Origin: CBDCWT01 sp965223305
GTDB lineage: Bacteria > Planctomycetota > Planctomycetia > Pirellulales > Pirellulaceae
Assembly: GCA_965223305.1 (NCBI GenBank)
Contig: CBDCWT010000037.1
Location: 62,001 to 126,000, forward strand
Reading direction: 5' to 3'
Length of the DNA stretch: 64,000 nucleotides
Shown: positions 17,144 through 27,645 of the stretch, piece by piece
Position numbering within the stretch: position 1 is the first letter of the stretch
How the letters are laid out: the number at the start of each line of letters is the position of its first letter
Notes under the pieces: model-generated
The model's input: the letters and a program-made list of their open reading frames with translations, nothing else
What the model was told of the DNA's origin: nothing
Databases searched by the model: none
Program-made: the position numbers and the translations under genes

Positions 17144-20100
17144 CTACGGGATGTCGAGCGTTTCGCGTGCTTCCTCCAGCAGCAACCAGCCGGCCATGAT
17201 GTCTTGCTCGCTCTCATGAACCGCAGCGTTGACTAGAGCGAAGCTGACTGTCTCACGGCTCGGCCCAGGCCAGATCATCTCTTCCGCTACGGCGAGCGCC
17301 GCACGAGCCATCTCCGGCCGGCGTTTTTGGCTGTAGTTGATTGAGGAGATCGCCCCCCAACGCCCCCGATGAGGCAATGTCACGATTGGCTCGGTTCGAT
17401 CGAGCCACGCCTGAGCATCCTCGTTGTTCCCCAAGCGAATCTCCGCCAAAGCAAGCGTCAACTGGTAGTTTGCTAGTTTCACCGCCGCCTCATGTTCAAG
17501 TTGCTCGGCATTCACCGAGTCGGCCGCCTGCTGGGCCAAGTTCCGCGCTTTCAATATCAGTCCGACGTCTGATGAGGGATACAGCAGGAAAGACTGCGCG
17601 AGGCGGTATTGTGAATCGGTATCTTTCAGATTGGATGGGTCAGCGATCAAGCGACGGAACAGGTGATGATGTTCATCCGACTCGCGAAACCACACGTAGA
17701 GACGCAACAATTGCAGGGCCGCCGGCATGTCATCCGGATGACGCTCCACATGCCGCGATTGTCGGCGCAGTCCGAGCTGGATGGTGGAAGCTGAATCCAA
17801 GTCATCCGTCGCCAGCAGAGACCGCAACTCCGACTGGAGGTACCATGCGGCGAAGAAATCGACGCGCCAAGTGTAACGAAACTTCGCGGGCAGGCTCGTT
17901 GGGAGCACCGAGAAGAGACCAAGCTCGTCGACACGCTCCTCCGCGGATTGTCTTTCGCCTTGCTGCAGGTGTGACATCGCCGCGAGCGTCAGGGCGATCC
18001 GCCGCAGATGTTGTTTCTCTGATGCCAGTACGCGATCGGTTAGACGCTCGACCTCCTCGTACCGCCGCTGTCGATACCGGGCCAATGCCAAGGAGAGGTC
18101 GAACCGCGGATCATCACCCCCCGGTCCGCTCTCTATTTCTGTTGCCCGCTCGACCAGCCGTGCGGCGCGCGCCACCAGCTCAGGTGCAGCCATGGAATCG
18201 ATCAGGACCGCCCTCGCCGCTCGCTCCATCACGCGAGCTTCCTGTTGAATAGTGGCCTGTTCGCCAGCGGCCAGGGCGCGCCCAAAGATCGGAAGATTTC
18301 GGCTGGACTCGCCCGAAATCAGGTTTAGAACGGTTGTTTCATACCACAGGCCTTCCGCAGCAGCCAATTCAGCTTCGTTGTGGATGGCAACCGCTTCGTC
18401 AATCTCCCCAGCTAGACATAGGGCGGATGAGTAGCGTGGGCCTAACTCTTGCTCCTTTCTATGGACGTTGTCGCGGTCGTTCCACAGGCGGCGGCGAATA
18501 TCGGCTGCTTCCCGAGCACGGCGAGGGTCGTCTTCACCCTGAACGAGGATATAGGCCGTGTCCCAAAGATGGCCAGCCAAGGAGTCCGGGGCACGTGTCA
18601 GCAACTCGTGCGCCTTATCGAGGTACCCCAGGTTGTACATCTGCACTCCCACGAATTGTTGATAGTTTGCCGCCCGCGGCGATTCAGCCCCGAACAGGCG
18701 GTTCGCCTCGCGCAGGAGGCGGTCGAGTGTTGCGACACGTTCCTGATAGTGTGCTTGTTTGTGCTGAAAAGCAGAGAATTGCCTTAGTTGGTTGGGTATC
18801 CCAACTCGGCCCGCGGCCGTCGAGCGCGCCTCTCCCAGGGATTGCTGGAACGCCAGATTGGCTTGCTTGTTATTTCCTAGCAGTTGGTGCGTCCAACCGA
18901 TGAAAATTAGCGCCTCAGCCTCAGCTTGGCGAAAGTCGTCACCGTCGCGACGTCTCAAGATCGTCACTGCCCGATTCAACAGCTGAAGGCATTTGGCATA
19001 TCGCGCCTCTTTCTCTTGTTTCTCAGTCAGTCGTCCAGCGACCGTACCATTGACCGCACTCAGGCCGATTAGAGTTTTTGCAATCGGCAGGTCATGGTCG
19101 CCTTTGCTGCTTTGGTACGTCGCGAGAGCCTTACCCAGTAAGCTGAGGATCGGCTCACCGTCGAGACCCTCATTGTTGCGGCGGAATCGGTCTGATTGTC
19201 TCTGACCAATGGACAGCAGGGAGCTCGCCGTCGCTGGATGCTTCTCACCGAAAACAGCTGTCCTGATTCGAAGCGATTCGCCTAGGAATTGGGTGGCTTC
19301 CTCACTCCCGATCGTTTCCGGAAGCTCGCCGAGGTGCTGGAGTACGTCCGCTACGCTTGCATGTAGATCGCCATGAACAGCTCGGAACAGTCTTAGGGCC
19401 CCGCGGAGCTGTTCTTCCGCCTGGTCGAACTCGCCCAGCTCTCGATACACTTCACCCAGCGTGGCCCGCAACTCGGCCTGGATCTCCGGCTGATCCGCCA
19501 ATTCCGCGCTGACGCGTTTCGTGGTGCTCTCCAGAATCTCCTTCAACATCGTTGTGTCTCGGCCTAAGGCGACGGAAGGACCGACTCCTTTCAACATCTC
19601 TTTCAGGAAGGCGGCCACCTGTTTGCTCTTGGCCGCTTCGAGAGAGGCCTGGCGGGCGTTTTCGTCGGCGATTTCGCGCTGCTTCTGCTCTTCCCTTTGC
19701 GCCGCTCCGGCAACGTCAAGCGCGTCGATGGCAGCTGCTTCGTTGTCCGCCGCGACCTGCTCCGCGCGCAGCGCCCAGACGGCCAACGCAGAACTAACGA
19801 TGGAACAGGCCACCAGAACGCCAGCAACCGTTGCCGCCGCTGCCACCATCGTCCGATTCCGCCGAACGAACTTGCGGAACCGGTAAGCCGACGACGGCGG
19901 GCATGCCTCCACTGCTTCGTCTTTGAGAAAGCGCTCCACATCCATCGCCAAGCCGTTAGCAGTTTCGTAGCGGCGCGTCCGATCTTTTTCGAGCGCCTTC
20001 ATCACGATCCAATCCAGATCGCCGCGCAGGAACTTGGAGAGCTTTGTGGGATCAGTCTTGCGAGCATCAGAGATCGAAGGCAAAGTCTGGCTCGATTCAC

Positions 20101-21046
20101 TGATCCGGGTGCTCGGCTTGGGGGGGTCGGTTGCACGAATCGTGCGCAACATTTCCTCGATGCCAACTTTCCGCAGCTCCTCTTTGCTGATCGGGGTGGA
20201 GCCAGTCAGCAGCTCGTAGAGCATCACACCGAGCGAATAGACATCGCTGCGGGTATCGATGTCCAACTGGTTCATCTCTGCTTGCTCGGGGCTCATGTAC
20301 TCGAACGTCCCCAGGATCTGCCCGAGCCCTGTGAACATAGTGCGTTCGGTTAACTTCTGCTGGGTTGCCTTGGCGATGCCGAAATCGATGACTTTGGCGA
20401 CGGGATTGCCATCGTACAGAGTGACCAGGACATTGGAGGGTTTGATGTCGCGGTGGATGACTCCCTTTTGGTGGGCATGTTGGATCGCCTGGCAGACCGG
20501 TATGAACATCTGCAATCGTTCGCGAAGCGTCAGTTTGTTTCCGTCACAGTATGCCGTGATCGGAACCCCCTTTACCAACTCCATAGCAAAGTAGGGGCGG
20601 CCGGCGTCGGTCGTGCCGGCATCGAGGACTTTGGCAATGTTGTTGTGGTCCATCATGGCCAGGGCCTGGCGCTCGGCCTCGAATCGCGCAATCACTTGGC
20701 GGCTATCCATGCCCGGCTTAATGATTTTTAGGGCCACTACGCGTCGGACAGGGTTTTCCTGTTCCGCCATGTATACGGCTCCCATACCGCCTTCGCCGAT
20801 TTTTTGCAGCAACTTGTAGGGCCCGATGGTTTGCCCGAGCTTTTCTGTTGGTTGCAGCGGAGCGGACGCGGTACGGTCGAACAGACTGTCATCTTGATCG
20901 TGGGCGGCGATCAGGCGATCAACGCGTTCACGGAGCCGGCTATCTCCACCGCAAGCCTTGCCCAAGAAAGACTCGCGCTCCTCGACATCTCCGATTTCAA
21001 TCGCTTCGAGAAAGATCTTCTTTGCTTGCTGCGCGCTGGAGTTCAT
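17144..21046 (-). CDS. Membrane-spanning Ser/Thr protein kinase with a C-terminal TPR-like domain
   Basis: The product is 1300 aa. The kinase domain (about 75-345) has the Gly loop GEGGMGAVYMA, the Lys of VALKIIKPG, the catalytic HRDIKPSNVL and the metal-binding DFGIAK, so it should be active. One transmembrane helix follows (about 405-430, VAAAATVAGVLVACSIVSSA). The remaining ~860 residues are helical repeats of TPR type that would lie outside the inner membrane and probably sense or bind a partner. The N-terminal 45 residues resemble those of the kinases at 22788 and 27646. The gene is 98 bp behind an ECF sigma gene on the same strand, the usual planctomycete pairing in which the kinase is thought to control the sigma factor. 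Confidence 0.93.
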   Translation of the reverse strand: MNSSAQQAKKIFLEAIEIGDVEERESFLGKACGGDSRLRERVDRLIAAHDQDDSLFDRTASAPLQPTEKLGQTIGPYKLLQKIGEGGMGAVYMAEQENPVRRVVALKIIKPGMDSRQVIARFEAERQALAMMDHNNIAKVLDAGTTDAGRPYFAMELVKGVPITAYCDGNKLTLRERLQMFIPVCQAIQHAHQKGVIHRDIKPSNVLVTLYDGNPVAKVIDFGIAKATQQKLTERTMFTGLGQILGTFEYMSPEQAEMNQLDIDTRSDVYSLGVMLYELLTGSTPISKEELRKVGIEEMLRTIRATDPPKPSTRISESSQTLPSISDARKTDPTKLSKFLRGDLDWIVMKALEKDRTRRYETANGLAMDVERFLKDEAVEACPPSSAYRFRKFVRRNRTMVAAAATVAGVLVACSIVSSALAVWALRAEQVAADNEAAAIDALDVAGAAQREEQKQREIADENARQASLEAAKSKQVAAFLKEMLKGVGPSVALGRDTTMLKEILESTTKRVSAELADQPEIQAELRATLGEVYRELGEFDQAEEQLRGALRLFRAVHGDLHASVADVLQHLGELPETIGSEEATQFLGESLRIRTAVFGEKHPATASSLLSIGQRQSDRFRRNNEGLDGEPILSLLGKALATYQSSKGDHDLPIAKTLIGLSAVNGTVAGRLTEKQEKEARYAKCLQLLNRAVTILRRRDGDDFRQAEAEALIFIGWTHQLLGNNKQANLAFQQSLGEARSTAAGRVGIPNQLRQFSAFQHKQAHYQERVATLDRLLREANRLFGAESPRAANYQQFVGVQMYNLGYLDKAHELLTRAPDSLAGHLWDTAYILVQGEDDPRRAREAADIRRRLWNDRDNVHRKEQELGPRYSSALCLAGEIDEAVAIHNEAELAAAEGLWYETTVLNLISGESSRNLPIFGRALAAGEQATIQQEARVMERAARAVLIDSMAAPELVARAARLVERATEIESGPGGDDPRFDLSLALARYRQRRYEEVERLTDRVLASEKQHLRRIALTLAAMSHLQQGERQSAEERVDELGLFSVLPTSLPAKFRYTWRVDFFAAWYLQSELRSLLATDDLDSASTIQLGLRRQSRHVERHPDDMPAALQLLRLYVWFRESDEHHHLFRRLIADPSNLKDTDSQYRLAQSFLLYPSSDVGLILKARNLAQQAADSVNAEQLEHEAAVKLANYQLTLALAEIRLGNNEDAQAWLDRTEPIVTLPHRGRWGAISSINYSQKRRPEMARAALAVAEEMIWPGPSRETVSFALVNAAVHESEQDIMAGWLLLEEARETLDIP

Positions 21047-21144
21047 GCTCAGATCCCGTGGTTGCCTGTGACAGTGGCGTCTGCAAAGCAGTGCGAAATC
21101 GAAGGTGGGTTTGTCTCACGATCTCCGCGAATTTTCTGCTTTTC

Positions 21145-21741
21145 TCAGTGGCCTTCCGCGCCAGAATGGCTCGAGTCCTCGCTGGACATCAGATCCTTTA
21201 GCCATGCGCGTGCGTATATCCAGTGTCGGTATGCAGTTGCGCGAGACATTCCCAGCAGGTTCCCGGCGTCCTCGACGGAGAAACCTGCAAAGATTCTCAA
21301 CTTGACCAGCTGGGCGCCTGTTGGCTCCTCCTTCGTAAGAGCGTCGATGGCATCGTTCAGCAAGAAAATCTCTTCGGGAGTTCTTCGCGATAAGAGGTCG
21401 CCCTCGGACAGCTCAACCTTCTGAAGCCCGCCGCCGTGCCGCAATGCTTTTCGACGCCGCGCACGTTCCACGAGAATGCGCCGCATCGCCTCTGCGGCGG
21501 CGGCGAAGAAGTGCCCGCGACCGTTCCAATGCCGATCTCGCGTTTCCGAGGCATCGCCGACCAACCGCAGATACGCCTCGTGGACTAGGGCCGTTCCCTG
21601 CAGTGTTTGTCCCGGCTTCTCGCTCGCCAATCGCGCCGCTGCAAGGCGCCTCAGTTCGTCGTAGACCAGCGGCAACAGCTCGTCGGTGGCAGACGCATCA
21701 CCTTGCTCGATTTTCAATAGCACACGCGTCACGTCTGGCAT
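21145..21741 (-). CDS. ECF RNA polymerase sigma factor (kinase-associated planctomycete group)
   Basis: The product is 198 aa from the ATG at 21741 (MPDVTRVLLKIEQGD); the frame is open six codons farther but that start is poorer. Region 2 is recognised by LLPLVYDELRRLAAARL and TALVHEAYLRLVG, then GRGHFFAAAAEAMRRILVERARR. Region 4 has the helix-turn-helix SVEDAGNLLGMSRATAYRHW. It directs RNA polymerase to its own promoters. It is followed by the kinase at 17144-21046 on the same strand. The paralogue at 22119 is divergent and shares the same layout and many of the same residues. No anti-sigma gene is present, which fits control by the kinase. Confidence 0.93.
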   Translation of the reverse strand: MPDVTRVLLKIEQGDASATDELLPLVYDELRRLAAARLASEKPGQTLQGTALVHEAYLRLVGDASETRDRHWNGRGHFFAAAAEAMRRILVERARRRKALRHGGGLQKVELSEGDLLSRRTPEEIFLLNDAIDALTKEEPTGAQLVKLRIFAGFSVEDAGNLLGMSRATAYRHWIYARAWLKDLMSSEDSSHSGAEGH

Positions 21742-22118
21742 GCTCACCCCCAACCTCAAACATCACCCAGGGCAGAGGTCCCTAGCGTTTCACAAGACTA
21801 GAATGGCTTGGTGCTCCCCCCACGTCTAGTGGGCGGAAACAAGCGGTGCCAATAGTGGTCTTGGCCGCACCCCTCCGAACCGCAGCAGCTCGAGAATCCG
21901 CGCCACCTGTGCGTCGAAGCCAGTTGCATGTTCTGCGACGGAATCGACGCGCGTTGCCGAATAGCGAGAGACGGATGTCGGCGGAGTGCCATCGATCGCG
22001 ACCCTGGATTGCGAAGTCGAGAATCACGTTGTCTTCTTCCAGAAATTTAGGAAACGAACACCAGTCGCATGCAACCTACCGATCGAATTCTGTCCGCGGC
22101 GGAGGTATCCTGGTCCGT
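21742..22118. promoter_or_regulatory. Intergenic region between two divergent ECF sigma genes
   Basis: These 377 bp must hold promoters for both sigma/kinase modules. A short inverted repeat, CCCAC-gtcta-GTGGG, lies near 21816-21830 and is the only local structure I can point to. GGAGG at 22101-22105 is a ribosome site for the plus-strand sigma gene, with a rather long spacing of about 13 nt. I see no clear ECF-type -35/-10 pair. The plus-strand frame is open through this region back to 21846 but has no sigma-like sequence before 22119. Confidence 0.35.
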
Positions 22119-22679
22119 ATGTCCGACGTGACGCGAATCCTATCGGCCATCGAACAGGGCGACGCAGCGGCCTCGGCCCAGCTGTTGCCACTAGTTTACG
22201 AGGAGCTTCGCCAGCTTGCCGCGGCTAAGTTGTCACGAGAACAACCAGGCCAGACGCTGCAGCCGACAGTGTTGGTGCACGAGGCGTATGTGCGGCTGGT
22301 CGATACGGACAAGCCGCAAGAATGGAATGGGCGAGGCCACTTCTTCGCTGCCGCCGCCGAGGCGATGCGGCGTATCCTCATTGAAAACGCCCGGAGGAAA
22401 CAAAGCTTGAAGCGGCGCAGGGTGATTGAACCCGCCGCTTTGGACGAGATTGCAAGTGATCAAGCTGGCAGTAATCTGAACCTGCTGGCGCTTGACGAGG
22501 CACTGACTGATTTTGAGGAAAGATGGCCTCAGAAAGCAACGTTGGTCAAGCTTCGCTACTTCGCGGGCCTGACGACCCAGGAAGCCGCTGAGGCGATCGG
22601 CGTCTCCAGAGCAACTGCAGAGCGCTACTGGACTTTCGCCCGAACCTGGCTGCACGCGCGGCTGAAAAATGACGATTGA
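22119..22679 (+). CDS. ECF RNA polymerase sigma factor, first copy of the duplicated module
   Basis: The product is 186 aa from the ATG at 22119. Region 2 has LLPLVYEELRQLAAAKL, TVLVHEAYVRLVD and GRGHFFAAAAEAMRRILIENARR. Region 4 has TTQEAAEAIGVSRATAERYW. It is complete and ends 108 bp before the kinase at 22788. The spacer is conserved in the second module copy (27538-27645), where the sigma gene itself is reduced to a remnant. This is therefore the only intact sigma factor for two kinase genes. It resembles the minus-strand sigma factor at 21145-21741 in length and motifs, so the divergent pair probably arose by an older duplication. Confidence 0.93.
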   Translation: MSDVTRILSAIEQGDAAASAQLLPLVYEELRQLAAAKLSREQPGQTLQPTVLVHEAYVRLVDTDKPQEWNGRGHFFAAAAEAMRRILIENARRKQSLKRRRVIEPAALDEIASDQAGSNLNLLALDEALTDFEERWPQKATLVKLRYFAGLTTQEAAEAIGVSRATAERYWTFARTWLHARLKNDD

Positions 22680-22787
22680 AGCGCGTGCCCACATCTGAAG
22701 TTACGGCGAAGTTCTGAAAAATGTTGAGGGCGCATCACGCTCGTTTTCGCACTATCTAATAGGACTGATTCTGTGCGAGGAGATCTG
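22680..22787 (+). promoter_or_regulatory. Conserved spacer between sigma and kinase genes, duplicated at 27538-27645
   Basis: These 108 bp are nearly identical to the spacer in front of the second kinase copy, differing at only a few positions, although neither codes. The shared part includes ACTATCTAATAGGACTGATT and the ribosome site GAGGAG seven bases before the kinase ATG. The high conservation may mean a kinase promoter or leader lies here, or only that this part was recently copied or converted. Confidence 0.4.
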
Positions 22788-25700
22788 ATGGCGAACAATA
22801 CCCCCGACCTCGACTCGATTTTCATGGCTGCCTTGGAGATCGAATCTCTCGCCGACCGAGCGGCCTTTCTAGACCAGGCCTGTGGCGATAATCAAACGAT
22901 CCGGAAAGAAGTCGACCGGATGCTTTCGTCGCATGGCGAATTGGGGAGCTTCCTGGAGCAACCAGCCATGGAGTTTGCGGCAGCAAATGGTCCGGCCGTC
23001 GACGCTACACAGGTGGGACCGCCGGCACCGGCCCAAGACCGGCCAGTCGTGGCCGTCGACGGCCGTCCCAGCGTATTGGAGTCTCTTGGCCAAACCATGG
23101 ATGTCCCGCGCGTCGTACTTCGAGATCCCCAAGCCGAAGGCGCCGATCCGCTGCTGCGACCGCACTCGCTGGAAATGCCAAATCGCAGCGCGGATGATCG
23201 CTACCGGCTGGACGGTGAGATCGCGCGCGGTGGGATGGGAGCCATTCTCAAGGGGCGAGATACCGATCTGGGGCGCGATCTGGCAATCAAGGTGCTACTC
23301 GACTCCCACAAGGATAGGCCCGAAGTGATTCAGCGGTTTGTTGAAGAAGCCCAGATCGGCGGGCAACTACAGCATCCGGGGATCGCGCCGGTGTACGAAC
23401 TGGGACAGTTCGCCGATCAAAGACCCTATTTCAGTATGAAACTGGTAAAGGGTGAAACACTGTCATCACTTCTGGACAAACGCCATGATCCCACCGAAGA
23501 CCGGGGTAAGTTTCTGGGAATCTTTGAACAGATCTGCCAGACAATGGCTTACGCTCACAGTCGAGGAGTCATCCATCGCGACCTGAAGCCTTCGAACGTC
23601 ATGGTAGGCGCGTTTGGAGAAGTCCAGTTGATGGACTGGGGCCTGGCCAAGGTGTTGTCCATGGGCGGCGTTGCGGATGAGAAAAAGTCCCAGCAAAGGC
23701 AGCAGGGCCAAAGCATCATTCAGACGCTCCGCAGCATTGGCAGCGATACGCCGGGAACGTTCGGAAGCGGGGGATCGGAAACCCAGATGGGCAGTGTGAT
23801 GGGTACACCCGCCTACATGCCTCCGGAACAGGCGCTTGGCGAAATCGACAATCTGGATCAGCGGGCAGACGTTTTCGGTCTGGGCGCAATCTTGTGTGAG
23901 ATCTTGACGGGCAAACCACCGTATGTCGGAGAGGATGGCACCCAGATTCATCGACAGGCTTCCAGAGGACAACTGGGGGACTGCTTTGACCGGCTTGCGA
24001 ACTGTGAAGCCGACACCGATCTGATCGCCTTAACGAAGGATTGCCCTGAAGCTGGAACCGGGGGACCGGCCTCACGATGCAGGTGTGCTGTCTGCGCGAG
24101 TTACCTATTACCTGGAGTCGGTCGAGACAAAACTTCGCGAAACCGAAATGCAACGGGCCGTTCAGGAGGCGCAGGCGGCAGAAGAACGCAAACGGCGACG
24201 CGTGGTTGCGGCTCTGGCGGCCTCGGTCCTGCTGACGTTCCTGATTGTTAGTGGCGGATGGATCGGGCTGCGGCAACAACGAGTGCAACTTGCCACTCAA
24301 ATCCGAAAGGAAGTATCAACTGCCCAGGCTCTCCGCGGCGATCCAGCTGCGGGGGCATTTCCGGATGAAGAGTCCACTCATCCGTGCCCAAGAGGCCGCG
24401 GAGCGTGCCCATGCTTTGCTAGGCACTGGAGCAATCAGCGACGGCCTTGAGCGCGAAGTCTCCGATCTGCTGGTCGCCATGAACAACCAGGTCCGCGACC
24501 AGAAGCTCATTGCAGACCTGGAAAGTGCGTGGGCATGGGAGATGGAGCAACTGGCCGAAGGCTCGGAGCAGGAGGTTGTCGAAGCGATCGTGGTGGATGA
24601 GCAAACACCCAACGGCGTCGCTCGTCGAGGACTTCCGATCGTGCAACGAGCGCTGCCACTATACGAGGAGGCCTTCGCCGCCTGGGGGATCGATCCCGAT
24701 TCGACTTCGGCGACGAACGCCGTGCGGCAAATCCAGCAATTGCCGGAACCGCTACAAGCTCCGGTTGTCGCAGCCCTTGATCGCTGGCGACAGCTCTCGA
24801 GAGGCCCCCGATCTTTGGAGCAATGGCAGAGCGCCGAATGGACCGTACTCCAAGTCGTTGAATTCAACACCACGAGCGGAGCAACGCACGAAGTGCTTCC
24901 GGACGGCTCGATTCTGGTTACGTCCCAGCTTAGTGACGTCGGCGATCAATATGAATTGGTCGTGCAAACCAATCGACGTGACGTCTCCGGCATTCGGCTC
25001 GAAGCGCTACCGCACGAGTCGCTTCCAGGCGGAGGGCCGGGGAGGAGGAGAGACTACGGTGGCTTTGAAGTACACGATTTGCGAGTGGCGAGCGTCGATA
25101 GTGCCGGCAGAACCTCTCTTCTGCTTAGGTCCGCGGTGTCTGACTACAATTCAGAATCACCGCGAATCACGTTGCAGAACTGGTCAATCTTGTTCGGTCA
25201 TTCAGGGGCCTATGAGGCTTTCTTCGAGATAGCCGACACACACCGCCGGTCGTCCGACCTCAAGCTCGCCATCTCAATGAAAAGCGGGTTGGGACGATTT
25301 CGCCTTTCAGTGTGCGGAATGCAGGCGAACACTGAACTTGCTAAGTGGTTTGAGACCGTCATCGTCGGTGCAGATCGAAACGACTGGCGAAACTCGTTAC
25401 GGGCCGAAGTCGCCAGGGCTGACGTACGGGCGTTGCTTGCCCGCGCAGGAGATGCGGCATCGCTGGAGAAACAGCCGAAGATCGTCAAGATGTGGCTAGC
25501 CGAAGCTCTCCGGCGGATGGACGAAGGCTGGATGCTGGCTAACTTTCCCGACCTGGTTGACTGGAATGTGGTCGAGCCCACATCTATCGAGTCTTCGGCG
25601 GGTGCGACACTGCGACTAGAGGAAGACGGTTGCATCTTCGTCAGCGGCAAGAACGCTCTCCGCGACACCTACACCATCACATTGCCTGTCGGAAATCGGC

Positions 25701-27266
25701 CCGTCGCAGCAATTCGTCTGGAGATGCTACCAGATTCGCGTCTTCCCCGGGGAGCAGGCGGACGTGGCGAAAACGGAGCCTGGCGAATTGATGAGTTTCA
25801 GCTGTCGAGACGGACAACCGCGGACGCGGAAACCAACGATTTGGTGGCCATCGACCAAGTCTTTGCCGACCGCGGATCGCAGTTCGAGGTGTCTAGCACG
25901 ATCGATGGTGTCCGCTTTTCTGCATGGACTCCCCACGGTGTCGAACCGTACGCCGCGGTCTTTGTTCTAAAGACGCGGCATTCCCCGAGATCTTCTGAAT
26001 CGCTGCAGGTGAAGCTGTCGATGGGCGACGTATTCACTGACGGCGTCAAACCGTCACCGGCCGGTCTCGGCAAGTTTCGCCTGTCAGTGGCGGACGACAT
26101 CACGCGACTACGAGACCCCCGCGACGCGAGCCTTGCTCTCTTGGAACGTTTGCACAAGCTGGACCCAGGTGACTACTGGGTCAATGTGGCCCTGGCACAA
26201 ACTCTTGCTGCGCGAGCCACCGATCTGCACGTAGCGCTTCGCCACGCCGCTGCCGCGATCGCTCTACGGCCCAACAACCCAATGGCCCACGCGAATCTGG
26301 TTCGTTTGGTGCCTATCGAAGATCTAGCCGTGCCGAGCCCACTTAGAGAACTCAGCTTCCGCCACGCGAATCGCGCGTGCGAACTGGACGCCGGAAATAC
26401 CGCCGTGCACCGAGTTGCAAATTGGTTCTTTTCAGCCGGATGGGCGGCCTTTTGCACCCAAGACAACGACGCTGCAGTGGAGTTGTACCGGACCGCCATT
26501 GGTCTCGATCCGGACTACGCGCGTGCATTCTACGTCCTGGGCCATGTGTTTCTTAAACAAGAGAAACTAAACGAAGCGCTGGCAACGTATCGGAGAGCCT
26601 TCGAAATCGACGCCACTAAGGGGATGAACGCCCTCAAGAACATCGTCTATATCCTGACGAAGCAGGAAAATTTCGGCGAAGCCATGGATACCCTCCGACG
26701 AACTGTCGAACAAAGCGGACCCGCTGATGATACGTGGTGGCTGGCACAATCGGAAATCGCTGGGACGTTCATCAGACAGAGGAAGTTCGCTGAAGGAATC
26801 TCAGGATTCCGTCTGGCGGTTGCAGACATCGCGGACCATGCCAAACAAAAGCCTTTGCACATGACAATGTGGCGTGGCACCTTGTGCGCGATCCCCAGAC
26901 ACCGCATCAGTTCGTCGGTGAGGCTGTCAAACTGGCCGAACGGGCGGGCGAACTTGCTCCCAAGCAATGGAATATTTGGCTCACGTCGGGTGTTGCTTAC
27001 TATCGAGCGGGACAAATGGAAGCTGCGCTTGACGCTTCCAGGAGGCCATCGATTTAGGCGGCGATTATCCGATCATCTGGCTATTCGGAGCAATGGCGCA
27101 CCAGCAATTGGGCGCTGAGGACCAGGCCCGTACCTGGTATGACAAGGCGCTCAATTGGCAGAAGGACAGCACGCCGGACGAGACCTTGCAAGGTTTCTAC
27201 AGTGAAGCCGCGCAGCGGCTGGCAAACCCGCAGGAGGAACGGCTCAACAATACAGAATCGCCTTGA
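22788..27266 (+). pseudogene. Ser/Thr kinase with TM helix, paired beta-domains and TPRs, copy 1, four frameshifts
   Basis: Read across the shifts, this encodes about 1490 aa. The kinase domain has the Gly loop ARGGMGAILKG, Lys in AIKVLL, HRDLKPSNVM and MDWGLAK (Trp replacing Phe of DFG, common in planctomycete kinases). After it come a TM helix (ALAASVLLTFLIVSGGW), a coiled region, two beta-rich domains with the LEALPHESLPGGGPG / LEMLPDSRLPRGAGG signature, each ending GLG(R/K)FRLSV, and TPRs. Compared with copy 2, single-base shifts occur near 24047 (extra base in CCC), 24372 (extra C), 26850 (missing base) and 27037 (missing base). All residues needed for catalysis are otherwise kept. It is either very recently broken or affected by sequencing error. 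Start at ATG 22788 after GAGGAG. Confidence 0.85.
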
Positions 27267-27359
27267 CCGTACACGCGGTCAGTGGCTTCCATGGTTCGTT
27301 CGCTGGACAACTGACGATATGCCAAATGCCTTCAACTGTTGAATCGTTCCCTAACGATC

Positions 27360-27537
27360 GTGAAACGCCGCTAAGTTGTCACGAGAGCCGCCAGGCCAAA
27401 CGGTGCAGCCGATGGCGTTGGTGCACGAGGAGGCTGGTCGACGCAGATAAGCATCGGCGTCTCCAGAGCAACTGCGGAGCGCTACTGGACTTTCGCCTGA
27501 ACCCGGCTGCATGCGCGGCTGAAAGATGCCGATTGAA
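27360..27537 (+). pseudogene. Remnant of an ECF sigma gene (second module copy, internal deletion)
   Basis: The sequence matches two separate parts of the intact sigma gene at 22119-22679. The first part (about 27366-27450) covers the region around QPGQTLQPTVLVHEA; the second (27450-27537) covers the region 4 helix-turn-helix and the stop. The roughly 280 bp between, including most of region 2 to region 4, is missing, and the reading frame is lost. The downstream spacer and kinase are retained. No functional product is expected. Confidence 0.85.
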
Positions 27538-27645
27538 ACGCGTGCCGACATCTAGAGTTACGGCGAAGTTCTGAAAAATATTGAGGGCGCATCACGCTCG
27601 TTTTTCGCACTATCTAATAGGACTGATTCTGCGCGAGGAGACCTG

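Noticed and set aside
17341..18252. 303-codon plus-strand frame inside the kinase TPR region
   Set aside because: Arg/Pro-rich antisense shadow of a GC-rich coding region.
22788..27266. Programmed ribosomal frameshifting in the kinase genes
   Set aside because: Shifts occur at different places in the two copies and go in both directions, without a shared slippery site or structure.
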